Assembly: GCA_964017195.1 (NCBI GenBank)
Contig: OZ024889.1
Span: forward strand, 59,543,858 to 59,607,857
Direction of reading: 5' to 3'
DNA length: 64,000 bases
Source: Siderastrea radians
Lineage: Eukaryota > Cnidaria > Anthozoa > Scleractinia > Rhizangiidae
How positions within the stretch are numbered: the stretch's first letter is position 1; each line of letters begins with the position of its first letter. Below are positions 36,801 through 51,800 of the stretch, one piece after another. Position numbers and translations under genes: made by a program. The notes below the pieces were generated by a model. It was not told the DNA's origin. It saw nothing but the letters and a program-made list of their open reading frames with translations, and made no database searches.

Positions 36801-39800
36801 ATTTTCAATGCAGGGAACTTACTGGGTATTTTTGTTAATTTTCTGGGGGAGGCATGCCTCCACACCCCCTTATAGTGATTCCCTTCAATTGCATTACGCA
36901 TCCTTTCTGCGCATCATTTCTTGCGTGATTAGCGCGCGCACGAGCACGCGCACCTTCGGAACTTTATAAGTTTTCTGTGAAAGCTGAGCTGTTCAGAGAA
37001 ATAAATGGTCGTTTTCTCCTAAACGAGCTCGGTGACCCCGATTTTTTAATACATAAATTCAAATGGCATACGGTCTAGTACAATATATCACGATTTTGAG
37101 AAATGTTAAAAATTCTGCGTTGAGATATTTTTATTTAAATGCCGAAAAGAACAGGTCTTTAGGTGCAGCAGGGTATATGTACGCTCGCCACAATTTTTTA
37201 AATTTATTTCATAATCTTGATTCCTGTTCAACTAAAATAGTATACAATACAAGATAATTGTCTGTTTTGTTGAACTGCTCCAATATTTCAATACAAGCAA
37301 TGACTTTTCAAAGCAATTATAGTTCTCATTTCTGATTACTAGGGTTTCTCAGGAAAACCTTGTGGGTCGTTAGTTGCTATTAATGGCTATCTATTTTGTG
37401 AAAAAACAAGCACGGTGACCCCTATTTTTTATTGCATTTTTGAAAGGTTCTAAACATATTAAATTACCAACTGGACCAAGTTTTAGAAAATTTTAAATAT
37501 TCCTTCTATTTCGATGGAATCACCTTAAGTTGTTGCAGCTATCACCCATGCAAGCTGCTAGGAAGCTGCTCCTTATTTCTGTTTCTAATGAGATGTGTAA
37601 CTGAGAATCTGCAAACCCTGAACTAAAGGTGATTGACCCCAGAAACCTTTCAATAATCTTTTACCCTCTTCAGGGGAGTGGTAATACCCAAGTTGCTTCA
37701 CTGCGGAAACCAGGTTTAGTTCCAGGTGTGTGGGCAATCTATGCCCCAAGGTAGCTTTTATTAGCTACAGTAACCAATTTAGCCTGGAACATGCTTCTTT
37801 ATAGTGGGGAATTGCATGCAAGAAATATTAGAAGTGAGAGAGCATTTAATAGGCCATTTCCAAATTGTCTTGTGCCTCTTTTTCAAAGTGGCACCTTGTG
37901 CAAAACCAATCCTATGAAAATGAGTTTTATCTGCATGTGAATGAAAACTCGTTTTCATATGATAGGCTATGCACCAAGACTCACTTTGAAAAAGAGGTAC
38001 AAGCCAACGTGGAAATGGCCTATTTGAATGTTAGGGAGGGGGGAGGGGGGAGGGGGTGACAGGTCCTCCCTTAGCCTCCCTCAGGTCCCTCCCTCAGCTT
38101 TACATGGTTGACTATGATTGATGGTGTTTCTTGTGCCCTATTTAGGTGGCGGTCATGCGTACGCGCACGTCATGGTGACTCGTAAAATGGACGTTTTTTT
38201 TGTTTTTGATTTTCGTCGTCGTCGTAGTTGGTGTCTGGCAATTCTCTTAGTCTTCTTGGGGTTGTGCGGCCTTTGAACAATGGCCTTGTTGCTATAATGA
38301 CATAAACACTTAGATTTTATCAGGTTTGAAATCGAATCTCTCAAATACCGGACATACTAGTGAAATTATAAACAATCATGACCTTTACTGAAGGTCTCTC
38401 AAGTTGAATTTAATTTTCCATCTTAAGATCGCAGAAAACGTCAGGGTAGTATTGACAAAATACGTTAGAATCGCTGCAGACGTGTTTATAAAACATGTTT
38501 TTAAAGGGAATACAGTGACAGATCATGACAGTGCACCATATCGGATGTCCATAAATAATATAATATGTTTACATACATTTAATTCCAGACATACTGGAAG
38601 TGCAAATTGTCCATAACAGGCTGCCGGAAACCACGAACTACTTAAGTTTTTTTTTAAAGAAACCTTTTTTCCTCAAGAAAAGGGGAGGGGGGAGAGACCA
38701 TCCGCCACCTGTAAATTCTTCAGAATTTCTTGTTCCCTCTAAAGCAGCCTTCAAATGCCAAACAAATGTTGGCCAACTCGTGTCGGCAAACTCAAATTGG
38801 TGTGTGTGAACGACACAACAACATGTTAGCAAACGACTGGGGAAAAGTTGGGGAGAATAGAGACAAGTTCTGTTTGTCATCAACAGTTTCCCAACGTGTT
38901 GTTGTGTTGTTCACACACACCAATTTGAGTTTGCCAACACAAGTTGGCCAACATTAGTTTGACGTGTGAAGGCCGCTTTAGGAGTTACAGCTAAGCTATA
39001 ACCAATTTTTCAACTTCAGTTATTTGAGTTTGCAAGCATTTGGTGCATAGTTGGAAAGAAAATCCTGTCCCATTATTGGGCATCATTTTTAAAGTTATAT
39101 AATACCTATTTTCAAATATTTGCAATACAGAGGAGGTGGTGATCACAGAACAACCCAAGTCACGGCCAGTTCGTGTCGGCGGAAGTGTCACTTTGAGGTG
39201 CAAGGCCACAGGATACCCAGCACCACAGTATCAATGGGTTAAGGATGGTGCCGAGCTACCAGATGGAGTTGATGAAGAACTTACTTTTGATTGTGTTAAG
39301 ATGAGTGACAGTGGCAAATATGAGTGCATTGTGTCAAACAGAATGAATGCAGAAAAAAGTAACACGGTGGAGTTACAAGTATTACCCTCCCCAGGTGAGT
39401 TGTGTGAGCTTTCAGCTTTTTATTGTGGCTAAATTGTTTGGCCTGACAGGCGAAATGCCATGCAGTTAATTTTTAATGCAGCCTTTCTCTTAAATTTGTC
39501 CAACCTTCCACCCAGGACTGCTTTTAAACCTCCTGCACATAATCACCCAAAATGTCCAGCCTGGTTGCTTACAAGACATCAGACCACATGGGGTCTAAAC
39601 TTTGAGTCATTGACCATTGGAATGAAATTTGTATACAATCAGTTCTAAACAATTTTGGACTAGTTGTCTTCAACAATTCTTCCACTAACGTACATGCTGT
39701 AGAATTATAAGGTGTTAGATCTGTACTGGTATTAAATAACCAGTGAAGTGCATAGCTCTGAATTGGTTATTGTTACTGCATAACCAATAAGTGCAAGTGG

Positions 39801-42800
39801 AGTCTGTAATTGTTTTATTTCATACTCAATTTTGGTAGTTATGTTGATTTTTTTTGCCATATTTTTTAAACAAAGAGTGGAGAAAACCTACAAATGCCAT
39901 GGCATTTGACGTGGTTACACTTTCCTTGTGAGGCAAGAAGCAAAGTTACTTGCTAATAACCTATGTGCAATGAACCAGTCTTGCTAGAAGTTCTGCCAGA
40001 ACTAGAATTTCAATAACTGAGATTGAATAAATTATTCAACTATTGTAAATATATTATTTTTTTATATATTTTGCTTTGGTTCTGTTTTAAATTTAATTTA
40101 CTGTGATGTTTGAACTTCTCAATAGTGCCAAATGGTGATATACCCCATCAAGTGAAGCCTCCACAAGGTACAACTAATAATCTATGCTAGATCATCTATT
40201 ATAAATTAATATTACATGAGACCCGCTATCTCAGACACGCTAGAGAAACAAAAAAAGTTCAAAATAACAGGAGTTCAAGATAGTGAGCATTAAATTACTA
40301 AAGAACAAAAACCAAGGGAAACAAGGGAATTCATTGTAAATATCTTAGTAAGTTAGGAGGGCCACAAGTTTATTAGTGCTTCGCACTATTTCGTGCCACC
40401 CTCGTTAAATTAAGTTTTTATTATTATTATTATAGGGTCCCATTGCTTCTACAGTTGGACCTCCCATAAGCGACCACCCAAAATGTCAAGTCTTATATTA
40501 GTGGTCGCTTATGGGAGGTGGCTCCTTTCAAGAGGACAGACCACAGAGGGTCAGCGGGTCAGAGGGTCAGCGGGGGGTGGGGTGGGGGGTGGTTGGGTCA
40601 TCAGCTCATGGTAGTTTCCTAGGCTTAATCCATGCATAAAAACCCGCATTAACACACAATGCTATATACCGTAATAACCATTTAGTGGTTGAAAATCTAT
40701 TTCAAACTTCAAGGAGGTTTGGTGAAATCATATCAGTTTGTCTTATAAAATACTTAGTACAGCCTATGGGGTAGGTTTGGTGATAGCCACTCAGGGTTGT
40801 GAGGTGCCTGCTGAAGGTTAAAACAAACAAAAATTTCAAGCCATCAGGCCTAAAAGTGGTTGCTTACAGGAGGTAGTTATTTACGGGAGGTGGTCGCTTA
40901 CAGGAGGTTCCAACTAGGGTGAATTGGCTGGGAAAGTTTGGTAGTTTGGAAAAGTGGCGCTTACAGTAGGTGGTCGCATAGGGAGGTTTGACTGTAGTTT
41001 ATGCCTGGAATAAAGCCCCAAGTAACTTCTGATGAACTGCTAAATTCTCCTTCCAATTTTCCTTGTGCATGTTTGTAAATCAAAGGGAGAATTTGACATT
41101 AGATCAGGAGTCACTTAGGGCCTTATTGCACCCCTTCATGATCATCTAGTGATGTTATATCCACCAAGAGTCGTGTAGGGATGTCATTTTCTGTCAGTAG
41201 TTACTCTTCAGGGTTTCATTAAGGCCTGGCAGGTGGGCAAATTAACCAGCTGTGAACATGATTTTGCCCATCTGCTTTGAGCATCTTGACAAATTTTTTT
41301 GCCACCTGTGACAAACATTCACCCTCCTTCTCAACACCTTAATGACACCTGCGTCAACCCTCTCTAGTACAGAGAGGACACTAGAGTAAATCTAGAGTTC
41401 TGTTTGAGGGATACATGGTTCCACCGATTTTGACCTTGTCAGGCCATCCCATACTCCACTATTACCCACTTCCCGTGGACACATTAAGCAATCCTGACAC
41501 GTGATGATTCTCTGTATCCTGGTAGATTACATAGGAATCATGTCACACAAATTAAGCATGAGATAGGAAGGGGTAGACTAGGATCTCATCCTGGGGGACT
41601 AACTCTTTAACTTTATAGTAATCACTAGCTGCATGTCATTTCTTCTGGTTGTATCAGTACATGAACAAACAAAGAAGACATACATGACAATATATTAGGG
41701 AAATTATGATCATCATGTCACTAAATTAAAGATAAATAAATTTCAAATAGCTTGATCAAAAAAGGGAGTAAGAATTATGATCTGGTATGATCTGATTTTG
41801 TGAAAGAACTTAGTGTTGCATCATGATGGCTTATTTTTTAAAAAGTACCAATAAAATTTGCACCAAACCTTTAAATTTATGTTTTCTGAACAATATTTCT
41901 CTCATTTTACTTTTGTCAGCCAAAAATCCTCCGGTCATTACACAACACCCGCAGTCCTGCATCATACCTGAGGGCCATCTGTTCAGTCTAAGAGTTGAAG
42001 TCCTGGAGTCACCTGTTGCATATCAGTGGTACAAAGATGGATTTTTGCTTGTGGGAGAGACCAGACCAGTCTTGAATTTCCAGCCTTTTCATTACAGACA
42101 TGAAGGCAATTATGGCTGCAGAGTGGAGAACAGCGCTGGTGACGCACTTAGCAACATTGCGAGATTAGAAGCTGCTTGTGGTGGGTCGTTTAGTGTGGAT
42201 TTCTACCAAGTTAATTTTCTTCCTAATTAAATGACTGATCATTATTTTTGGAACCAAATCACCTTTCTTTAGAGTGGTTTACATGTGTGAACTGTTGAGT
42301 GAAGTAAGAAATGATGATGACCCTCACAGTTAAAGATATAAACTTATAAAAGAACAACCTGAAAAAAATAAGGCTTGAATGGGATTAGAATTTTGTGTTT
42401 TCTTTGGTTGACTTTACTTTAATTTGTATGCTTTGTGGTTGGTTAAAAAAAAAAAACTTGTGCCACATTCTCAACCAAACAGAAAGAGAACCAAAACCAG
42501 TCATGACTTGCTTGCATGTATTTTCGTGCACTTGACACTAGTTACATGTTATTGTATTTGTTTTGAGTCCTGATTTGTTTACTGTGTTCTCTCTGTCTGT
42601 TGTTAGTGGTCAGAGTAATAATTACTCTGAATTATTTCAGTCTCCCTAGTAAAAATCCCATACAGGATCTTACAAGATGTTTAGTATCCTGTAAGATCCA
42701 GCTACATAGTGCATGTATTCAGATTTCATATGGGTCTATGAGGGAGAAACTGGAAAGTCATGGAATTTTTTTCATTCTCCAGGCCTTAGTCAAGGCCGAA

Positions 42801-45800
42801 GTCATGGAAAATGAAGTTCACGTGTACAAAACATATCCAGCATTTTTTCTTTTTTTTTTGTTTGTTTGTTTGTTTGTTTTCTTGTGGATGCAAGGTTAAG
42901 AAGAGAAAATCAGCGGGTCACACAATGAATCTTAAGTAGACAGTTTTGGAAAAGGTCCTGGGAATTCCTGGAATTTTTTTCATCTTGAAGGGTGTGAAGC
43001 CTGTAATTTAATTATGGTTGTTATATAGCTAACAAACCTGTGGCACTTATAGATCCCAGATCAAACTGGCAGTTAGAAATGTTGGTTTCTGTGGAGGGAA
43101 GAAACCCAGGGAACCTGCAGAAAAACCTTCCATCAAAGAACAAGAATGAACATCATCAAACTCAACCCACATGTGACTGCACAGCCAACTTAAGGATTCA
43201 ATTGCAGGTCACATTTGTGGGTGGTGAGTGCAGATACGAACTGCACCAATTTTGCTCCTTGAAACTTTTCTTTCTCAGGCATTGTCCACACTGGTCTGGG
43301 TACACTTTAGGCATTTTGCTGATCATCCACTCTACAAACAATACAATCATTATTGGGTGATTCCAGAAAATATCCATACCCTACCATGGGCGGCATCATC
43401 ATCTAGACCCCCCCTTGTCTTAGGAAATTCCGAAATGCTCAACCCCCCTTGCCCTCAGAATTCCAAACCATCCTACCCCCCCCATGCCTTCGGAATTCCG
43501 TAATCATTCAAACCCCCCTTAGGAATTGCCGCTTTTTTCTTCCAACTGATTTGAAAAGCCCTCTCTATATTCCAAACACCTTTATTAAACGGAAATTAAT
43601 CCTTTCGCTCCCTCCGAAAGAAAAAAACGTTCATTCAGCACAGCAAACAATCAACATTGCGTGATGACAAACAGTGGCCGACTGAGTGATATTTTATATT
43701 GTAACCTTCCACTGCAAAATGTACACTTCTGATAATCCGTTAAACATTAGAAAACTCAAACGGCTTTGAAGTCATTCCAATGCTCGGTCCAATGTTTAAA
43801 AGTGTGTCTACAATTTTTGGTGTCGAGGGTTGCCGTGAATAATTTGCGTGCCGAATGCGACGTAAAATTTTAACAACAAAGCTTAAGTTTTCAGAATTGA
43901 AATTGGAAATTCATAATTGCGTTTGCCAGACTCAAACCTGCCGTCAAAAGCGAAACTGTTGAATGCAACCTATACTAAAAATCGAAGGTTATGGTGTTAG
44001 GAAAAGAATTAGAGTAAAATAGCAAGCTTTTTTTCCTGCAATTATTTTTAGTTCACAGTGAACGCAATTTGCATACTGTACTGCGGCCTCAAATAAATTG
44101 CGCGAGAACAAATCAAACTTTTTCCCCGCACTTTATCCTTCGATTAAAATTAAAATAGTAAATAAAACTCACATTGAAATTCAAAGTCAATGACAACTTT
44201 AAAAGAATTTGTACAAAATAGTGAATGTAGTCTGATCAAAAGCGCATCAAATTTGCATAACGCGTGAAATCTGATCTTTTCAATGAACGTCGCATGGTAT
44301 GTAACCCAACAATTTCACATGTGTCTCGATGATATCTGCTTTAATAGAGGGGCTGAAAACCCGTTGCTGAGATCTACAGTATTGTATTCGATCGAGCAAA
44401 ACAATCGAAGAAAAGCCTACGATCGCTTTTGTGGCCGATCTACTGGCAAGTGAACAGCTTTCAGCCGTCATGTTAGCAGAAACATTTTATTGACCATGAC
44501 CATTGAAATGTGTTTCCGGCGTGTCGATTGAGTTGAACGTGTCTCGTGTTTAGGAGTGAATCATCGTCCTTAGATAAGTCGTTTTTGACGAGTTTTTCTT
44601 GAAGAGACTTAACCACACCATCCTGGAGGTGGAGGTCGGTTAAGGGATGACAGCAGGATTTAATGCCACCAGGGGTTTCTAGTTTTTTGTAAGGAACTCA
44701 CCTTAGTCATCCGTTTTCAGTCAGCCAACACAGCATTCACCTCAGTTTGGATTTCCTGGCATTCAGTTTAAGTACTCTCCCTAAATTTCTAGTTTTCCCT
44801 ATGCTCTGAATGTCACGCCATATTTGTATGTTTTAAAGGACATGCCACTTCACTATACTATGGGTTGTTTGTTTATTTACACTCAAACTAAGAAAACCAT
44901 GAACACTGAAAATATTTCTGGAATGTGTGTTTTGACCAATCACATGCGAGACCTTGTAACCGTAGAAAACGAATGGGTTCTCAGTCATAGAGTCGAGTTG
45001 GTTCTCGGGTTGTTTCGAAAGACGCCAAGGTTTAATCTTCATCTTTTACAGAAACTGAAAGTGTTATTCCTTTCTATTTGAGAGCCACATGCACTACGCA
45101 AGCAAAAATAGGTTTGAGTGCTTTTGGAGAATAAAATTTTTCAACAAGCCGACGCAACGATTAGCGTTTCCGACATTTCAAATAAAAGCAACTCAAGCGG
45201 CAGTTATTTCACCTTGATGAAAAAACTGCAATGTTCTCCCTCCACATTCGCCCTTTTATAGCACAGCTTACTTGATTTATTTAGGCCGAATCATCCATGC
45301 CTTCGAGCCGGACTTGCATCATACAATGTCCATCTGGTTGCAAATTTTGAAAATGACACATTTTGAAATTTAGCAACAGAACACCAGACTGTTGAAGAAT
45401 AAGGAATGCCGGTTTCGACAATCCGCGGCCGTTGCTACAATGCAGCCGCAACAAGCCAAGACCACTCACACATTTTTCGCTCCCGTAGTGCATGTGGCTC
45501 TCAGATAGAAAGAAATAACAATTTAAATTCTTTTAAGTTAAGATGAAGGTCTTTCGAAACAAATGGAGAACCAACTCGATTCCGTGACTGAGAAACCCAT
45601 AATTCTTTTTTCTGCGGTTGCAAGGTCTCGCATATGATTGGTCAAAACACAATGAACATTCCAGAAATACTTTTAGTGTTCATGGTTTTCGTAGTTTGAG
45701 TGTAAATACTTGTTCCCCTATACTGTCTTCCCTCAATGAGAGGATTATCGACCAGACAGTTAGGACATTGGTAGTAACATGATTGCTGCGAAGCCACCAG

Positions 45801-48800
45801 GCTTCACAGCAGACTAATTCAGGCTGCATACGTGACCACCCTGGGTTCCCTGTGCCTGAAGCCAGAATCGTTTGAGATCTGTTGGATGTAAATACCTTAT
45901 TGGTACTTAATTTCGCGGGTACTTAATTTCGCGATTTTGGCAAGACAGTATTTTGCGGGGTTTTATTTTCTCGATTTCAATAGGCAAATATGAAAAAAGG
46001 GCATTAAATTTCGCGATTCAAGCATTCTCAACTTCATTTTATTTTTCAAAAAGTCTGAACTTTTTAAAATTAACTTTTAAGTGTATTACAACGTGGAGCT
46101 ATAGATTCTCTACTCCATATGTGAAATCTTTGCAAATTAACGTTATTTCACAACAGAAGATACAAAATGGAACTTACCAGTAAAACCAGTTAATAATTTG
46201 TGTATTTGTCGACACATATGCTGTATATGTTGTTATTATTACAGGTTAATCATTTTTTCTGTGATTTGAATTAAAGACCCGCGAAATTAAGTACCAATAA
46301 GGTATGTAAGTTTATCACCAAATTTGCCTCGATTTCATGGCCCTCGAATCGAGGCTGTTGTTGAACACTCGACCGTGGCTAAAGTGATCATGTTTCGCCT
46401 GTTTCGTGTAGAAAGCCACGTTTTTGCGAAGGTGGCAAAGAGTTTGAAAGGAAGTGAAGGTAAATTATCTTGAATTGGAGCCGATACGTTTCTCAGAATA
46501 TTTCTAGCAATTCAATGTTTTGTCGAGGATTTATTTTGTTGTATTTATTTCACTGAGTAAGAAAATACATCATTTTAACGTTCGACCGTCGATAAAGTGG
46601 GATGTGGAAAACTTATAGCGGAGAAATCCTGTTTCGTGTAGAAAGCCACGTTTTTGCGAAGGCGGCAAAGAGTTTGAAAGCAGGTGAAGAAAATGTTTTA
46701 CACGGTGAAGCGAGGATTGAACGCGATTCGTTTTTTGACGTAAAGTAGTTCTTATCTGAGTAAACGCTTTTTTTAAGCAAAGCAGCTCTCTTCTGAGTCA
46801 AATATTTGACTAAAAATAATTTGTTGTACTTTCGTTAATGACGAAGATTTTGGAGGAAAACGTACTTGTTACGTCTGTGTCACAGATGCGTCACTGACGT
46901 CCATCATGGGCACTTGTCCGTCACGCATTTCACCAACGACAAAGATTTTCACTTTTGGCAGTTAAACCACTGTTTTTCTTTCCCCCTTACCTGCAGCACT
47001 TCACTTTCCAATGGAAACCACTAGTTTGTAGTATAAAATCAATGTAGGTGCAATGGCCCGGCTTCAGTGCCCCAAGGGCTTTTTTGTTTGTGACCATTTC
47101 TTACCTCCTAACTATGGTGGATGGTCGAAAATACTGGGGATAAAAAACTAATTTATCTTTTTCGAGATAGAGGAATTTGAATACACATACACATTTCAGT
47201 GTGGACATAGCCTAATGTCCTTGAAAGGAGATGGTGTCAGTTCTTCTCTGGATTGTCCAAGATCCTCGAGGACCTCTCACAGATCCTACAGAATCCTGAT
47301 TTTGTGGATACATCTTAGTAAGATCCTCCTCAAATCTTTGAGGATCTTGGACGATTATTTCAATGCAATGATCTTTGATTTTTAAAAAGATCCTTGAGTT
47401 ATATTGAAAGACCTTTGGCAGATCTTTGAATATCCTTAAAGGTCTTTTAAGTTTCTTAAAGATCTTGCAAGATTTTTTTACCAGGGTGTTAAGTCACAGC
47501 TAGGGAATCAAAGGTGATTGATAATTTATAGTTACATAGTAAATTAATAAATTATTAAATTAAGAATTCATTAGTGATTAATAATTTATAACAGTCGTAA
47601 TAGTCTATGATAGGGTAGTTGATTCTTTTTTCTCTCTCTCTCATTCAAATCTGAAATTGGGTGCTATTTTTAAAAGTGATGTTCTGCATGCAAAGAACAG
47701 GTTGGGGGGGACTCAAGGAGGTGTTAAGGTTTTTTGGGTTTGAAATTAAAAATTTGTTATTTTGGGCAGGGGAAGGGTAATGAGAATCTTCTAGAAGGTT
47801 TTTTTTGGGGGGGGGGGGTTAATTGATAGCTGTTTTCACATTTGAACAAGAAACATGTGAAGGTGAACATGTGAAGGTGCTACGTTTTTGCCCAGGGTTT
47901 TCTGGGAGAGGGGGGTATTAAATTTAGTTTCAGTCACACTTTTCCCTCTCTTTTAGACATGAGAATGTCCCCATTCCCCCTATTAAAGCAAAGACGTCAC
48001 AACCTTTAGAGATGATTTGTTACATTGACAGGATGCGTGCACCCCAGTACAATGTACTTGTGACAAAAATGATGAAAATAAAGTGTTAATGACATATTGT
48101 TTTTTGTCTTTTTTTTTTTTCTAGCTTTGGCTCCTAATGGATATGGTGCTGTTTTTGATCAGTCAGGTAGGATTGCACCTTTTTTTCAACTAGTCATTCT
48201 CACTGTTCAGGTATATATTGAATTAATATTAATTAAATGTAATTTGTCATAATTTATAAAAATATTATGGACATGTCAAAATGCAAGCCACTGTAAAAAA
48301 GAAATTAGGAAGGCCTGATGCTTGCTTGGTCAATTTCTTTTCTTTTTTATTTCAAACAGATAACAGAAGAAATTACTCATTTCTTTTCCTTTCCATAGTA
48401 TTTTGTATGGACCTTGCTAGTGTTCAGTATTAAGTACTTGAAATTCTAACTTCTCTTATTTTGTGCATTCATTTACTTTTACTTAACAGCACGTGGCAGA
48501 CCATCCCAGCTCACCCAAAGAGGTAAGCCATTTGACTTTGTCGTAGTTTTCCAAAAGAAAAGAGTGACAACTTATTATTTACTGTTTGGGCGGTCATTGT
48601 TCATGATAAAAATGATATTGTGTACAATTAAGTGAAATTTACGTCATGTTCTCTTGTGTACCCTGGGGAGAGCACTGGACACCACTGGGCATGACATCCA
48701 TCTATAGTAAGTTATGTGAAGATACTGGAACGTGGAGCGAACAATCGATAGAAACGCTTGTTCGTGGAATCTTTGAATTCCACTCTTAAGATTTGAATGA

Positions 48801-51800
48801 TTACACGCTTCATAAATTATATTACCATAATATTTTGTTCTCTTGTTGATCTCCTCAGCCACAGACAAAATTGCCCTCGTCATTGGCAACCGTGACTATG
48901 TCCGGGTGCCAATCGATGAAAGTCCTCTGGTTCATACCTGCAACGACGCGAAGACTTTCGCATCCATTTTACGTAAACCTGAAATGGGTTTCAAAGTGAT
49001 CTCCCTTATGAACCTGACAAGAGATGAGATATATCAAGCGCTTGGAATGTTTTACAGCTTCCTTGGCAAGGGGGTGTACGGCTTGGTGTATTTTGCGGGG
49101 CACGGGTTTGAAGAAGGAGGACAGAATTACCTGGTTCCTGTTGATACAATTGGGGCCTGGGTACCAGAGGAGGCAGTTTGTGCTCAGAAAATTTTAGGCG
49201 ACATGAACAGTTACCAGACGGAGTTAATTGTGTTTCTTTTGGACATTTGTCGCAAGAGGTAGGAATAATGCATTATTTTGTTCATATATCCATAATAAAA
49301 GTCATCGGCAACAGTTTTACAGCCGCAAGTTCCCTTACAATCTCCATGAAAACGATCACCTTCGTGAAATCATTCCCCAGATTCAACTTCAGTGCTTTCA
49401 CTCAGAGGGGGGGTATATAATTACTTACTATAAGACTGTCAATATTAGTTCATTCAAGATCAAGGTGATTAAAATAGGGCTCATTACTTTGGGGGGAGGG
49501 GTACCCCTACCCATTCTTTTTATCAGGTAAAGTCACGCAAGGGCCCCAAACAGCCTGCACAACAGCATTAAAACTCTTGACTAGTTTCTCACTTTCTTTT
49601 AACCCTTTTAGCCCCAACATTAAAATCCATATTCTCCTCACTATTCTCCTTATATTTCTTATGTTACTACATGTAGTTGGGAGAACTTGGTCAAAAATCA
49701 AGACATTTGATCATTGGTGATCATTTTCTTTATTCTCATGACCTTTGTGTTTGATCAAGTAGTGATACTGTAAGGAGAAATTAGATGCTTGTCACTATTG
49801 GGGGTTAAAGGGTTTTAAAGCATGATGCAACAAGGAGCATTGTAACTCCCCCATGGATGGGATGCTAGTTCAACACAAATTTATCCCTAGCACTTTTTTA
49901 GTGATACCCATTTTATACAGCTGGGTAGATAGAGACTGTGGTGTGCAGTTATGGCTCTTGTCTAAAAAAAACAACAGGACAAAATCCAGAGGCACACAGC
50001 CAGGAACCACTGACTTTCTAACCAAAAGCTTTCAAAAGAGTAGTTCTTCTATTTTTTGGGCCTAATAATGTCCCAGTAAAGGTGCTTATTAAGTTATTCT
50101 TTTAGTGGTTGTTTTAGATGTAAACACCCTAGTAAGTGTTATCAAACTGTGAACTTTAATTTAACCCTTAAAAGTTGGCACAAAAAGGCCCCTTCCCACC
50201 TTTTTCTGCTTTATTTAAAACTAGGATTTGGATTAGTGTGTTTCATGAAATGCATTTTCAATCTGACAGGGCACCTGCAGAATCAAGTTATGTTTTCAAG
50301 GCCCATGAGTTTCCGTATGATGCACAAGCTGTCATGGGATTTGCCACGTAAGTAATATAAAGGAAAGTGATGCAATGTTTATTATGGTAATTGTTATAGG
50401 AATCATTCCGAGTCTTAACAACACTGAAGCAACACATTTCTTTAATGAATTGAAGGGAATACCATTATTTTTCTTTCGTCTTATATCCATTTCATTATAG
50501 GCATACATTTCATTATAGGCAAGATGAATGTTTACAAAATGTATTTGTTTGTCTCACAATGGAATCGCTTTGAGTTGTTGATCGCAACGTTTCGACTGCA
50601 TTACTACTGCTAGTCTTCATCAGGCGATGAGGACGATTGTTTACGTGTTGCCATTTGTAGCATGTTGGTTCGCTGCTATTGGTGCATTTCAATCCTCTTT
50701 ATTATTCCGACTATTAGATGTTGCTCCCTCACAGGTCCGCTTTGTGGTTGATTGGCTGTTGTGCTTTCTGATTGTAGGTATCCAAACTTCAGGAATTTCG
50801 ATTCCACTTAATCTCTATTGATGTTATTAGGATGAGTATTATATGGATAGCCTCTTTGACCCTACGTGTGTACCAGTGAGGGTCACGATCAATAAACTTA
50901 ATAACTTCTTTCCAAATAGGAAGATGCCCCGTTTTGTTAGCGTACTCCGAAACTTTGGAGGTTTACATACGAGCAAGCCGTATATCTCTGTTGTGTTCTC
51001 TTATCCTGTCTTGCATTGCTCTCCCTGTTTCCCCGATGTATACTTTGCCGCACTCACGTGGAATCTTATAGATGACACCGTCTTGTTTAGTTGGTTCAAG
51101 GGCGTCTTTCGGTCACACTAAGTGAGACCTAAGAGTTGTGTCTGATTTGAAGACGGTGCGTATGCCTTGTTGTTGTAGGCAGCAGTGAAGAACCTCTGAT
51201 ACACCTTTTATGTAGTGTAGAACTGCAGTAGATTTAAATTCCTGCATAGGTTCTTTGTTGGCTGTTGGTCTTGTTGTCTTTGTGAGCTTTCGTACAAATG
51301 AAGAAGGGTATCCGTTCGAAACAAGTACCGATGATAAATGTTTCTTTTCTTCAGAGATTAAGCTGATGGTTTTGATGTGAGGTGTTTGGCTCGGTCGTAT
51401 AGACACTTAACAATACCACGTTTCACTGACTGAGGATGTTGTGAATCATAGGCTAGGTATTGGTCAGTGTGGGTGGGCTTTCTGTTAACAGTGATGGTGA
51501 GAAGACCGTTTGAATCCCTTGAAACTGACGTGTCGAGAAAGGAGATAATGTTATCTTTCTCGATTTCCAAGGTAAAACGAATAGTAGACTGTTGACTGTT
51601 TAGATGTTCTAAAAAGCCGTCCACATAGCCTTTACCTAAGACTGTAAAAGTGTCATCTACGTATCGCTTCCAGATCTTAGGTTTATAGGTCGCTGTTGCT
51701 ATCGCCCGTTCCTCAACTCTTCCATGTAAAGGTTAGCAATAACCGCGGAGACAGGGCTCCCCATGGCTGCTCTGTCTTTCTGTTCGTAAATCAACCTCAT

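Larger units (their letters stand above)
42181..48124. other. 5.9-kb intron after Ig2
   Basis: Contains a repeat at 42730-42990 related to 58890-59170 (GTCATGGAAAATGAAGTTCA), a TTTG run at 42856, half of the 'ATATCCATACC' element at 43358-43540, a large fold-back at 44854-45727, a TA-flanked MITE at 45893-46304, a 60-bp direct repeat (46393 and 46626) and the third GATCCT cluster. No exon recognised from 43600 to 44850. Confidence 0.6.

Noticed and set aside
40449..40997. Intron-encoded regulatory RNA
   Set aside because: The structure is explained by terminal inverted repeats and a TA target duplication.
41823..41919. Upstream in-frame extension of the Ig2 exon
   Set aside because: A clear TTTTGTCAG acceptor precedes the conserved part, in the phase the gene needs.
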